Below, in pieces: positions 47,213 through 58,143 of a stretch of DNA of 64,000 bases. A program made the translations under genes and the position numbers. The stretch's first letter is position 1, and every line of letters starts with the position of its first letter. Under the pieces are notes generated by a model. It was not told where the DNA came from and ran no database searches. It worked only from the letters and a program-made list of their open reading frames with translations. The stretch spans positions 10,694,001-10,758,000 of the forward strand of contig NC_087099.1 in NCBI RefSeq assembly GCF_963855985.1, written 5' to 3'. The DNA is from Ostrinia nubilalis (Eukaryota; Arthropoda; Insecta; Lepidoptera; Crambidae).

Positions 47213-50200
47213 TCGATGTATGATCGAATTGGTGTAAATACTCGTATGTAGATACAAACATGCGATGTATTAACTTTTTGCCTTTGCAAGCGACGCTGGC
47301 AATGAATATTAACTTTTAAAATTGATAAATATTCATAATTATTTGAGTTACAGCCGCAAACACAAAACTGCTAAAGAATTCGTGTTTATATTCTACTTTG
47401 TTGTAAAAAGTAATAATGTTTCTTGGTGTTTATGTGTTCGCCATTTCAAAGGGGCGTTTAATTTCCCGAGGAGTTATGGTTGATCTTAGTAGGGTTTTTA
47501 TCGTGAAAATTATCAGGCATTAAACGTTTAGGAGGACGTAAGTAGTTTCTAGCATCAGATAGCCGCGTACTTTCTCCAAGTTTACCGAATACAAGAAGCA
47601 AGAATTCCGTTACCAGAACTCAGCTGGAAATAACTAACGTTCAAGTTCGCTCGTGAGTCGCGAAAGAATCAATTTTATTGGTAAAACAAGGCGCAGCGTG
47701 ATTTATGCCGTACGGACGTGGCCCGACGATAGCGTGTCACTGTGTTCGCGCCTCGCTCCAGAATTTGCTAGAATATTCTTTTGTGTTTACAAGTACAATG
47801 GCTTTGAACGCTTCTGTTGCTTTTGATAAACGCTTTTCGTGCTATGGAAGCGATTATCACAGCCTATTCTGCCAGTTGCCTCTTGTAGCGCTGTTATTCC
47901 CGTTGGAATTCATCCGTGAAAATACAGCATACACTAATCAGGAGGCTTTTAATACCATGTTTAGCCATATTCTCGTTAATCTTTGGCACACTTTTTACAC
48001 CTTGTTATATGTTGTAATTAATAACTTTTTTAATTAATTATGCACAAAAAACAGTTGTGAAAGTTCACACTATATCATAAGCAGAACTTTTTGTAAGGAA
48101 TTCAAAATGCGCAAACCTTTAGAAACTCCAACTACACGCCATAAGAAATTCTGCAAATTCTTCGCAATCACCATGGAAGCTAGTTTGCCCTTTATGAATG
48201 TGTGGGTAGAATCTAATAAAATATCATTAGATAGTCCGGACAGTTGTGAGCGATGCAATAATTTCCAATGGTGCTGTTTAAATGGTAACATTGTCCCATT
48301 TATTTGCTATGACAGGTGGTGTATTATGCACCAGCGTTCAAACCGCCGCTGACGCTCATCCGCACAGCCAACAGTCCACAGGTCGTCCGTCATAATCGAC
48401 CATCATTACTATTAATTTGCACGTTTACAGACCAATTTGCCGTATTTTTAAACCATTTGTCATTGTTACTATGTCAGAATATTTTAACATTAGTCTTGCT
48501 GAAGGGAGCATGAATTATCACCTTGTTTTGTAAACCTTAAGGAAACAATGGGCGATTACTTCGTTTTTGTCTAAAGCCTTAACTGCATTGCAAATTTTGC
48601 AACATTGTTGTTTTAATTTTAAGTAGATCGTAATACATTTTCTTTTACTCCTCAGTAGCATCTTGTATTAGGTATATTATTTGAATAGTGTATGTATATT
48701 AATTATGTAGTAATGGTGTACATTTAATAACATGAACAGTAATATCATCAAATAAACCTTCATTAATATAAAACATTTAACTCTATCAAGAAACACCTAC
48801 ACTTTTATTTCAACAAACCACTCAATCTGAACCTCGCAGATCAAAAGGATTAAGGTCACGTATTTCGGATAATATAAAATGGACACGAATGTGGTGATCG
48901 TGACTTGGACATACACACGCCGCAATAGATATTGTGGTATGGAAAAATACCCAGTTAATATAAAAAGCTTTTAGAATACTCTTGTAAATTATAGTAAATG
49001 GAATAAACGAATCAAATAGTTCTTGAAAGTGTTTGTCTAGATATATGTATTATAGACGGTGCTATAGCAAATGATCTAAGGCAGTAACTAAGTGGAAGCT
49101 AAGAATAGGGTGACGGGCAGTTGGCAGTACACCAGTCTGGTCAGGTGGCATCGTTTGAGCGACAGAAAGACTATATTAACCGATTTAAAACAACCCTGAT
49201 GATTTCGAAACCAATAGTTGAAACTTTACCTTGCAAGGACTGCCATGGTAATAAATTTCGTTATAGACTCACAAATTCAAGCTTGCAACATTTGATATCA
49301 TTACAATAGTTGCCATAGCTCATGTATAATTGGCTCTTATGACAAGATATCGGTTAGTATATTATATTACACTTCCTCGGCCACAAATCTTCGTTCGGTT
49401 TCAATTTCTAACGACTCCGCGCTGGGAACTGTTTAAATCATGCGCCTGCGCCGAAAATAAACTGCGCGCGATCACTCCTCCGCCGCGCCGTAAATTCACT
49501 GCTAATTTACTGCCCCTCAATGTTATAAATAAATAAATATTCGTCGCTGCACACTATATCCTCTCTGACACAATGTGCCACCACTTGTATGGTCCTGTCA
49601 TAACAGATCCTTCGTTGGAAATTTAATGGCTAGCGAACACCTTACCCGAAGAGCTACCAAACTTAAACAAAGATCATTTTAGAAACCGAAATTCAGCCAT
49701 TCCTTCTACTTTTAGCTACAGAAACTATTCTGAAAGCATTTAATGTCGAGTTTGTTTCGTCTATTGGGATTTGATGATATCCACTGGCGAGATCCAATTA
49801 ATTAATCAACATTGTTTCTGAGGGAGCTCACAAATTATAATGCCACTTGCTACCAGCAAAAGTTATTGAGTGCCAAGTGGACTAAGTCGGGGAATTAAAG
49901 CCGTTGCGACTGGCACCTATCGTCGTGCCAGGGATCAACGGTGGGATTGCATTGGCTATTGTGATTTGAATTCTCCGCCGCTGTTGCCATCCGTCTTCTT
50001 GCCGAATCTTGAAAAACAATAGAAAAATACTCGGACAGCGATAAAAAGCATCGCTCACACTGCTTCAACTAGTGACGGACTTATTCTTGCATAATTTCAA
50101 GATAAGCGCTAATGAGCTTTTAATTAAGATACACTTTTGTTATTAATTATTTTGAAAAATGTGATGTAGCGCAATGGGTATATAATTCTTAATTAATGCC

Positions 50201-50373
50201 ATGAATGCATCTTTGTCACTATAATGTGTGATTGGAGTATTCAGCTTTATCATGCATCAATAATAGCTATGGGAGATCAAGACAAAAAATCGCATTGACG
50301 AGAAGAAAACTTCACGCTTGTATTCACATCAAACATTGTGTTTCAAAACTGATTTTATTGTTAGATTTCTGAT
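47213..50373. other. Long stretch without supported gene
   Basis: 47705-48037 (plus, 110 codons) ends in AT-driven sequence and has no domain. 48107-48352 (plus) and 48070-48291 (minus) are antisense shadows. 49121-49309 and 49330-49536 show nothing familiar. TGCGCCTGCGC near 49441 resembles an NRF-1/Ewg-type site. Confidence 0.35.
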
Positions 50374-50660
50374 TTATCGTTATGTCGTATTGACATTGTA
50401 TCGTCAACACTCAGTTTTTCGTGCGCGCTCGCGATGAGTGATTGCTCTGAATGCGTCATCGCATACTTTTCTATCGACAGTTGATTGTCGTGTTTTATCC
50501 ATCACTATCGATGTTTCGTGATGCGTGCGGCTGCCAGAAGGCGGGGTCTGAGCGGTGCCAAGTATGACGGGCGCGTTAATGTATCGCCGATGCCCGCGCG
50601 TTTGCTTTTTTTTTGTTGTATGCGCAAGAGTCGGTCTATTAGGTCGTCTATGCGTGCGCC
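50374..50660. promoter_or_regulatory. TATCG cluster with CpG-rich flank
   Basis: TATCG occurs at 50374, 50399, 50472, 50506 (as TATCGAT) and 50582, all on the plus strand, within 213 bp. The stretch from 50520 to 50660 is CpG-rich and open on both strands (50404-50664 minus, 50485-50703 plus). This combination resembles a DRE-type promoter or boundary, but no transcript start can be set. Confidence 0.3.
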
Positions 50661-51412
50661 ACACACAGTGCGAGGAAACTGTAAAACTAAATATTTTGGT
50701 TGACCTGTGTCTGATATAAACTAGTGACGTCTAAGTAACGCTACATCGATGTGGTGTGCCAACACTAGCCGTTAGCATTAGAAAATGTACGTACTTTTCA
50801 CTTATCCTTAGATTGTCAGCAATATTTCTGAATAACAATTCAATTATTAGTGATTTAATGCAAATCCTTATTAAAATAATGTTATCTAACTCTTGCAAAG
50901 TGTATCTTTTCACAACATCTGCGCCGGCTTTTATTTTATTTTTTGTCCGGCCCCGTCGTATCATGAGGTCGAAACTGATCGAAATCTTGACAAATGAAAA
51001 CGTATACCGCCCACTTGAAAGCTCATAGATACCGATCAAAAATGCAAACATAATATAATATAACTCTACATTTCTTTAGAGAAAGTGTCTCAAATCAGAG
51101 GCTGAATCGGGGTATGTTAGCGGTTGTATGTTTTATATTTATATGTACGTGAGAAGGGCCATCATGTTTTATTTATTCGCGGCGGACTCGTAATAGAGTC
51201 GTGCCGTGAGAGCGGTCGGCACGTTTTTTGCCGTACGTAAGGCCCGACGTGTATTGAGACGTCTCTGGATGCTGATGTCTTGTTGCTTGTCCTTACTATA
51301 CTTTCGACATGACGGCTACATTTATTTTGCAATGTTTTTTGCGGCGGTACAACAAACACTAAAACAATGTGTAAAGAGGAACATCATAGAAAACGATGAA
51401 AGGAATTTGTAA
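50661..51412. other. Stretch without supported gene
   Basis: The antisense frame pairs 50731-51051/50756-51028 and 51162-51359/51206-51412 show no domains. Nothing recognised. Confidence 0.4.
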
Positions 51413-51416
51413 TATT

Positions 51417-52754
51417 ACACAGGCCTGCAAAATGAGGGTCATAACTTCCTCTCTAGAATTTGATAGCTGATTCTAAGGTATTTTGGTGCGCTGATTACGA
51501 ATATGTACTTAGTTTTTCTCCATCACCTCCAGATTTTTCAAAAAAAGGTACAGATAGAAAATAGGAAAAAATCAGAAGTTTTCACATAAAAAAATATATA
51601 TTTAAAGAAGAACATTACTTTTAACTTAAAAAACTACTAAAATATAATGATAACTATTTACTAGTCTAAATTACATGTAAATTTTATTTGTGAAACCTGG
51701 TCCTTTTTTTTCCTGGAAGCTTCGGTTGTTCGATTTTCGCTTAAATTTCCGGTTTGGATAGTCGTGCTTCAATAACCAACAATAGTCCGTTATCATGCTA
51801 GTATTACATCTTCCTTGATACCGGACTTCAAGCTCTTTCAAATCTTGGTGAAATCTTTCGCCTTGTTCTTCGCTAACGGCTCCTAGATTTTCTGGGAAGT
51901 AATCAATGGGCGAATTAAGGAAATTAAGTTTAATGTTCATGTTACAACCCATTACACCAAAACTTGCAATCATTTTGGCCACTATTTTTTTATAGTCGGA
52001 GCATAGACATATCCATAGCATAGGCGAAACGATTTTGAAGCAATTTTTCTATCCTTTTGACCACTTGCAAAGTTCTAATAAACAAGCCTTGCAAATTTTA
52101 TGAGGAGTCCAAGTTTTGTCTTGGTTACTTAAAACGTATCCAAAATAACTTTAGTAAATATTTTTCACAAAATCTGTAATGCTGTGTCGTTGTTTTATAA
52201 CCATAAATTTCCCGCAAATATTACAAAAACTGATCGCAGAATTTAAACAACTTTGCGATGACATTTTAAAGTTTATGTTGCAAGATCCGCAGTTCAATAA
52301 CATAATTTGCTAAATCACTTATACAAAAACCCTTTGTTTTGTCTTTAATACACCCTTTTCTAATAATATTTACAATAATTAGGTAATATTACCTATTCAT
52401 TATGTATGAATGAGCTCATTATGAAATTAAGCCAAAATATCCCTTTTTTGACATGTTTAATGCGAATTACATATACTCATTAGGTACTAATTAACAAATT
52501 ACTGATTTGCATTAATTTCTATGTCCCCTTACATTAATTAAATGGAATAAAAATTAAGCTGAAGTAATTTAATGACGTTTTATAAATTTTAAAATGTAGG
52601 CGCTCAGACTATTTTCAGCAAAATCTTAAATATTCAATATTAAAAATTCCTGACGTAATGGAATTTTTTTATTATTTTTCTCGTAATCAGCACATCAGAA
52701 ACTATAGAAAACGTTACTCAGATTTCAAAGGGGAAAACCATTGCAGACCTGTGT
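51417..52754. mobile_element. 1338-bp TIR element carrying a broken gene
   Basis: Ends ACACAGGCCTGCAA and (reverse complement of the right end) ACACAGGTCTGCAA differ at one base. TATT is repeated outside each end (51413-51416, 52755-52758). A second inverted block, GTGCGCTGATTACGA (51486-51500) against GTGCTGATTACGA (complement of 52681-52693), shows that the inverted repeats extend imperfectly for 70-85 bp. The element encloses the pseudogene at 51671-52303. The length and the internal deletion in the gene suggest a deletion derivative of a longer autonomous element. The superfamily is unknown to me. Confidence 0.7.
51671..52303 (-). pseudogene. Broken gene of an uncharacterised multi-copy invertebrate family
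   Basis: One minus-strand frame runs from ATG at 52303 to the stop at 51671, 210 codons, interrupted by TAA (52153-52151, codon 51) and TAG (52051-52049, codon 85). The N-terminal part has a zinc-binding layout: FCNICGKF (Cys27, Cys30), then about 40 residues on WTPHKICKAC (Trp65, His68, Cys71, Cys74). The C-terminal part has FPENLGAVSEEQGERFHQD (about 136-154), then RYQGR and a YCW motif, and ends in a Lys/Arg-rich tail. I recognise these blocks from repeated, unnamed predicted proteins in invertebrate genomes. Around codons 97-103 a middle segment (rich in Cys in relatives, as I recall them) seems deleted. Two stops plus the deletion make it non-functional. Enclosure in TIRs suggests the family belongs to a mobile element. 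Confidence 0.75.
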
Positions 52755-52758
52755 TATT

Positions 52759-55347
52759 ACAACGCATACCTTTTTCAATGCCTTATGTGTATGTAACGCC
52801 ATTTTCACTTCCATGATTGTGAGAAAAACATTACAATTTACTATGACGTATTTATTTACTTGTTGAAACTAAAGTTTCTTATGGATAAAATACGCAGTAC
52901 AATACGAATCAACGTCGCTAAAGATCATTAGCAAATTGATACTAAAATCATGATAATTGCTCGAGACATCAATTCTAGCATTTACGCAGCAGGCGATAAT
53001 TTACATTTTCCATCAACACAATAGGTATTAATCACTGAAACCCAACGCTTTCAACAAAGGCATTGCATTTAGAAAAGCATTTTTCATCAAGCGGCGTCCC
53101 TTTTAAACCCGTCTGTGGGGATATTAAAAATCCATTCATCACACTAACACAAAAAAATCAGATTCACACTCGAACACGGCAAAATCTGAAGACGAGGAGC
53201 TATTTCCATGGAGGGTGGAGAGTGGGGATGACGAACCACCCGCCCCCACCCTTTTGACAGGAAATGATTGTCTAATATTAGCTTTGTTATAAGTCTTCCC
53301 TGTTGGGAATCGAGAACGCCTTTTTGCAGTGTTTTGTTTGGTTAACGTTTTGGGAAATGCAACGGCTGTTTATTTTCGCGACTAATTACTTCCTAGCACA
53401 CTTTGCATGGAAACTTTTCAATGAAAATCTGTGTGTGGTCCACGAAATGTATTGTCACCGTTAAAAAAAGAACTAAATTCGCACAATTTGGCCGTTTGAC
53501 TCACGCGCAACTATCCGAATTATAAAACGGACGCCAGTAAATTAGAAGAAGAATTTAGGTTCGTCGACCCGAGACGCGGTGCGGCTAATAGAAAAAAATT
53601 CAGTCACCCTCGATAGTCACAATACGAGCCGCTTAAAAAAATAAAAATCTACACGTTGGTGCGTTATTTTGAATGAAATTTATTGGTGCGACATCTATTT
53701 CGGGTTTCTCGTCAACACCGCCGACTTCTTGGACTATGAATAGTGCCAACGGGACTTGCTTTGGGTATCCACAATGACAGATTTGTGTCCTGCACGCACT
53801 GGGTCCGGAAGTTTTTTTGATACAGTGACAGATTAATTAAGCATAGTTCCCAGCTATTAGACGACAGATGATTTTTATGAATCGCACATCACATGAATTA
53901 GAACGAAAAACATGTTAAAAGTTTATTAACTTCAAGGACGTCGTCAAAAAGATGTGCTATACTAGATTCTCTTTGATCTGCTGTAAAATTAAAGTTTTTT
54001 TCGGAAAATAACAACAAAGAATATGCACTGAACTGGCAGCGAGTAATAAATCACCGAACGAGTAAACCTTAATGTAATCTGTTGATTTTATTCTCATTAA
54101 ATCGCTGTCCGCATTCGAACTAGCAGTCAATAACTGGTAATCGAAACAAAAACGAATCGGAATTAAATTACTGATTTTCGCGCGCGTCGCGCGGCCGCAA
54201 AATATTTTTGTCGATGCGGCAATAATTTCAGTCCGCATATTGTGCGATTTCGCGTGTAGATAACAGAAATAATGGGGTTCAAAAATGAAATTAATTCCAG
54301 GTTGATGATTTCAAATTGAAAAGTCACATCGGGCCGGGCCATAATTCATGGCCCTGAAACGTGTTCGGACGGCTGCGCCAGGGTTGTCCGCGGTTTATTT
54401 ATTTACTCGCGTCGCGGGATTTTGTTACAAGATTGGCTTAGAAACACAATATTCGTTGTTATCTGATACATTTTTGGAACAAGATATACAAACTACGCGG
54501 TAGTGCTAATTGTTGATGTAGATTGGAATAAAGTGACTTTATCTAATATTTTAGTAAGTGGTTTAGAACTATAATACATTTAGTAATTGACAGCAACTAT
54601 CTCAAAGGACTACCACGATCCCTAATAAGGCATTTAACGATTATTAAAATTATTGAAAATTAATTTCTTTAATCATGATCATACATAATCAGTTTATTCA
54701 TAATCATGGCGTATGTACCTAACGAAATCAATAAGTTACATAAATTCTTAATAACGTCTCTACATAGAATATTTATTGCTATTTATTTTCCTAACATCGT
54801 AATCTACTAAGCTACAAAGCTATATGCACGTGTATTAGGCAAATATCAAACGGTTCAGCTACACGTTCTTACGATTTATGTACCCCTTTATTTGAATACG
54901 ACCCCATAGCTCAAAAATGTAATACGCTAGGAAACATAACTAAGCCCATTGTGACAATATGATTTTTTATTACCGTGTAAACAATGAGGCTCGTTTTGTG
55001 ACAAAAATAAAATAACAATGCTAATAGTTTTATCTATGCAAACATTGGTTTTTTGGCTGTTACTTTTTTGCTTGTCTATTTCTCAGTTCGCGTAGAAAAA
55101 AATTAAAGCACATTTTAGCGATGATGATTCTTTTTATTAATTTTATCATTGTGGGCATGATAATTCAAGTTGAATTTTTTTCTATATATTTGGGACGAAA
55201 ACAGTCTTATACTTATATAGTTTTTAATTTAGAATTATTTACTATTTTAATTATTAAAATAATAACATCATTGTCCACATAATTTACTGATTGAATTTAG
55301 TTTGTAACATTCAGTGTTACAAGATCAGAGTGGCAACCCTAAATGCT
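52759..55347. other. Long stretch without supported gene
   Basis: The frames 53063-53257 (plus) and 53957-54238 (minus) show no domain. CpG-rich bits occur at 54178-54198 and 54330-54420. At 54336-54354 GGGCCAT-AATTC-ATGGCCC is a perfect short inverted repeat. No element was recognised. Confidence 0.4.
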
Positions 55348-55846
55348 AGCAAGCTCATTGTCACTGTCCTCTGTGGGAACTCTTCCGTTTTGAACTTAAA
55401 CTCAATGTGATATTCTCACAGTCAGCTCTGAGTTGGATTGAGCAACCCTAAGCTTTATGATCTCGGTGTTTAGTCGCAGCCTTGAAATTATTCAAATATT
55501 ACTTCACTACCGTGTAACAACTGTACAACCCTAGTTTCAGACCTTATAATGTAACCTTGGGTGTCTATATAAAATATTTTTTTATCTGTATTAATTTGAA
55601 CATTAAAAAAAGTTGTCATATGATCACGAAAAAACTTTTCCTAGCTTTACACTTCTTTATAAGATTGTAATTAAGCCCAAACCTATATAATAAAAATCCT
55701 ACACGGTCGTGTAGTTTTACAACAGCTATAAAGCACCTTTATAGCTCGAATTTTGATGGTAGCTCATTGTGGGAACCCTGGACGCCTCATTATGACGGTC
55801 CCTTGTCTCTTCCGCTTCAACACGCGCGGCATTTGCAGGTAACACA

Positions 55847-55867
55847 CATACATACATACATACATAC
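55847..55867. repeat. CATA microsatellite
   Basis: Five tandem CATA units. Confidence 0.9.
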
Positions 55868-56247
55868 CGACATAATATGCCTACATTATTAGCTGTGTTA
55901 GCTATGTTACATATCAGTAGTGGTAGGTTGCTATGTAACAGAGTATTAGTAATAATAAGTTTGTAGGAGGGACAACCCTAACTGATTTTTATTAGGGTTT
56001 TTGGTAGAGTTCAATTGATTGAAGTAAAATGAATTGCTTAGGGTTCACTTGGTTTGTAAATCTTATATTATTTTCTTTTTTATCGAGAGACGTCCACTGC
56101 TGCTTTATTTACGTAAATTCCAAAAGCCTACGTTTTAAACTTTTCATCAAAATAAAACAGTCGTGTATTTTAGCTGTCGTTAGATTATTTTAGCTACTGA
56201 AATATTCAGGTTGGACTAATTTTACACACTTTCAGTAAGTAATAACT

Positions 56248-56302
56248 TGAAAAAATTGAGAATAGGAATCGAACCCACGAGCTTTCGCCTGCCGGGCGAC
56301 CT
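56248..56302 (-). mobile_element. tRNA-derived SINE fragment
   Basis: On the minus strand GGTCGCCCGGCAGGCGAAAG leads to box B GGTTCGATTCC (complement of 56265-56275) and then TTTTTTCAAG, the same order as in the SINE head at 41430-41530. Box A is not preserved. It is a diverged or truncated relative. Confidence 0.55.
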
Positions 56303-56500
56303 TACTTTCAGCAAGTTTCAGAAGAGCTTTGGACCAGTAAATCAGCTGACTTTGTCAAAGCTTTTCCAAAATGTTGTAAACTAAAAGCTTCAGCAAAATG
56401 TTTTAACTAAAAATATACAACTTTGAAAAGTCAGGACTTGTTTGTGCCAGCCCTGAGCCAGCTCATTGTCACAGCCCTTTGTGAGGGCTTCCGCCGCCTG

Positions 56501-56770
56501 ATATCTGCCGAGGTGAAGCCTCCTCTAGCCGAATATTCATGAGCTTTGTATTCGCGTTAGGTATTTACTTTCAGTCTGATTACGCAGTTTATGTTCATTA
56601 TTAAAAGGTGATAAAACACTTTACTTTAGTTAGTATCGAATCTTTCCTGGGTATTGCTGAAAGTATTTTGTTTTCAGTCGAGAGAAAATGCAAGAGAAAA
56701 AAGTTATTTTCATTGCAAGATTTGAATGCCAGACACCATAATGAAACTTTTAAGTTATCGTTATTAATTA
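56501..56770. other. Short stretch without gene
   Basis: AT-rich; nothing recognised. Confidence 0.5.
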
Positions 56771-56832
56771 CTAGCTTTTGATCGCGGCTTCATCAGTGTT
56801 TTCAGCCTGTCACAGAAAGCTATCTCACTCGG
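56771..56832 (-). mobile_element. Truncated Helitron-like 3' end
   Basis: On the minus strand it ends with AGCCGCGATCAAAAGCTAG followed by host T, preceded by CTGTGACAGG as in the complete copies. The 5' part is lost. Confidence 0.6.
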
Positions 56833-57093
56833 AAAAATGTAGGTTTTTTTAGACGAAATAATTTTCAAATTCGGTTTCGCAGTTTCTTTCTTATCGTAGT
56901 TTATTAGTTTCGTAGATTACCTTGTCATAAAAATACTCGCAAGCAAATCGCAAATCTGAAACTTTTTTACTAATTTCCACTTCAAAGTAAATCATAACTT
57001 TCTAACCATCGCTGTCACCAAACACACATCTAACGATGCAACGGTCACTCCATTTAAGGCAGCAGCATTCGCCGCCTAGTTATGGTTTTATAT
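56833..57093. other. Short stretch without gene
   Basis: AT-rich; nothing recognised. Confidence 0.5.
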
Positions 57094-57101
57094 GTAAATA
57101 C

Positions 57102-58135
57102 TAGAGTTGCCGCGAATAGTGGTTATAGCGAATAGTCGAATACCGATTATTCGCCATTCACTTTGGCGAATAGTCGAATAACTCGACATTACTATTCGAC
57201 ATAAAAAATAAAATTATTTCTAATTTCTTCTAAGGTTGTGAGAAAGGAAAACAATAAAGTTAAAGAAATCTGTTTCATGTTATACCTACATATACCTACT
57301 TATGAAATTGTTACGCTCCCATTTTATGCATTGAGCATACTCATTTTCTTTCATCAGAATATTGTGGTAAATTGAAAACCGATGATTAAAATAAATGTAA
57401 TTCCAGTTTTTAATTTCATCATCATCATCATCATCATTTCAGACATAGGACGTCCACTGCTGAACATAGGCCTCCCCCAATGCTTTCCATGTTGATAGAT
57501 TGCTAGCCTGCTACCTTTACGATGTCGTCGTTTCTAATTTACTTTTAAATTATAAGTACATTAATATCTTGTACTTTGTTAAATAAAAACGGTTGTCATA
57601 ATTAGAGGCACTAATTATAAATTATACATAAGAAACTGATTCCTAAATTACAAGAACAACGGAAATTGTGTCTTTTTGTTTTTTTTATGATAAAAATGTT
57701 AAAATACTTATTTTCAGCTCAGATATTTTCTTAAACCTAATAAGCATACGTAAATAATCAATATTAAATTCCACCTAAAAAAATTCTATGAATTTTTTTT
57801 TTACTTTGTTTATTAGGGTATGTCATACCCCCACCTGGTACGGGACGTAACTTTTAGTCACCTGGTACACGGAGGGTTAATTTCATGAATATGATAGGCA
57901 CAGGTACATAACTATTACAAATAATAATTGATATTGTGTATTGTTTTATTAGGGAAAATAATAAAAATATGATTATTTTTAACTCATTACTTTTTTTGTT
58001 CACTAAAAGTTTATTTTAAACGACTATTCGCCGAATGCCGAATAATACTAGCTATTATTCGGTATTCGACGAATATCAAAAAAATGTCGAGTAATGCCGA
58101 ATACCGAATAATAGCGAGTATTCGCGGCAACTGTA
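57102..58135. mobile_element. hAT-like non-autonomous element, 1034 bp
   Basis: A perfect 8-bp target duplication, GTAAATAC (57094-57101 and 58136-58143), flanks it. Terminal inverted repeats TAGAGTTGCCGCGAATA and (reverse complement) TACAGTTGCCGCGAATA differ at one base. Both subterminal regions are dense in CGAATA/TATTCG words in both orientations. The 8-bp duplication and TAGAG-type terminus fit the hAT superfamily. No transposase is present. An RTE copy (57417-57530) is nested inside. GGGTATG-T-CATACCC with a doubled CACCTGGTAC (57832 and 57859) and TTAACCCTCC-type complement at 57870-57880 hint at a piggyBac-like remnant inside. Confidence 0.85.
57417..57530 (-). mobile_element. RTE-type LINE 3' end nested in the hAT-like element
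   Basis: (CAT)7, then the complement of the EAYVQQWTS end, with an internal deletion that removes the A-A-T-N-R coding part and joins to the KVAG-coding region. The flanks TTTTTAATTT (57407-57416) and TTTCTAATTT (57531-57540) look like a target duplication with one later change. Confidence 0.8.
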
Positions 58136-58143
58136 GTAAATAC

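Larger units (their letters stand above)
55348..56500 (+). repeat. Diverged repeat of an AGCTCATTGT...CTTCCG block (three copies)
   Basis: AGCTCATTGT followed shortly by TCC-TGTG and CTTCCG occurs at 55351-55390, 55760-55818 and 56459-56496. GCAACCCTA or CAACCCTA words intervene at 55336, 55444, 55529 and 55972. The order suggests an old duplication series or a dispersed repeat of unknown type. The rest of the interval is AT-rich with no gene. Confidence 0.35.

Noticed and set aside
48070..48352. Antisense frame pair, the plus one with several Cys residues
   Set aside because: The Cys spacing matches no zinc-finger pattern I know, and both strands are open.
56085..56105. GACGTCCACTGCTG, a possible RTE tail
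   Set aside because: Only 14 bases match and neither coding context nor ATG tail is present.
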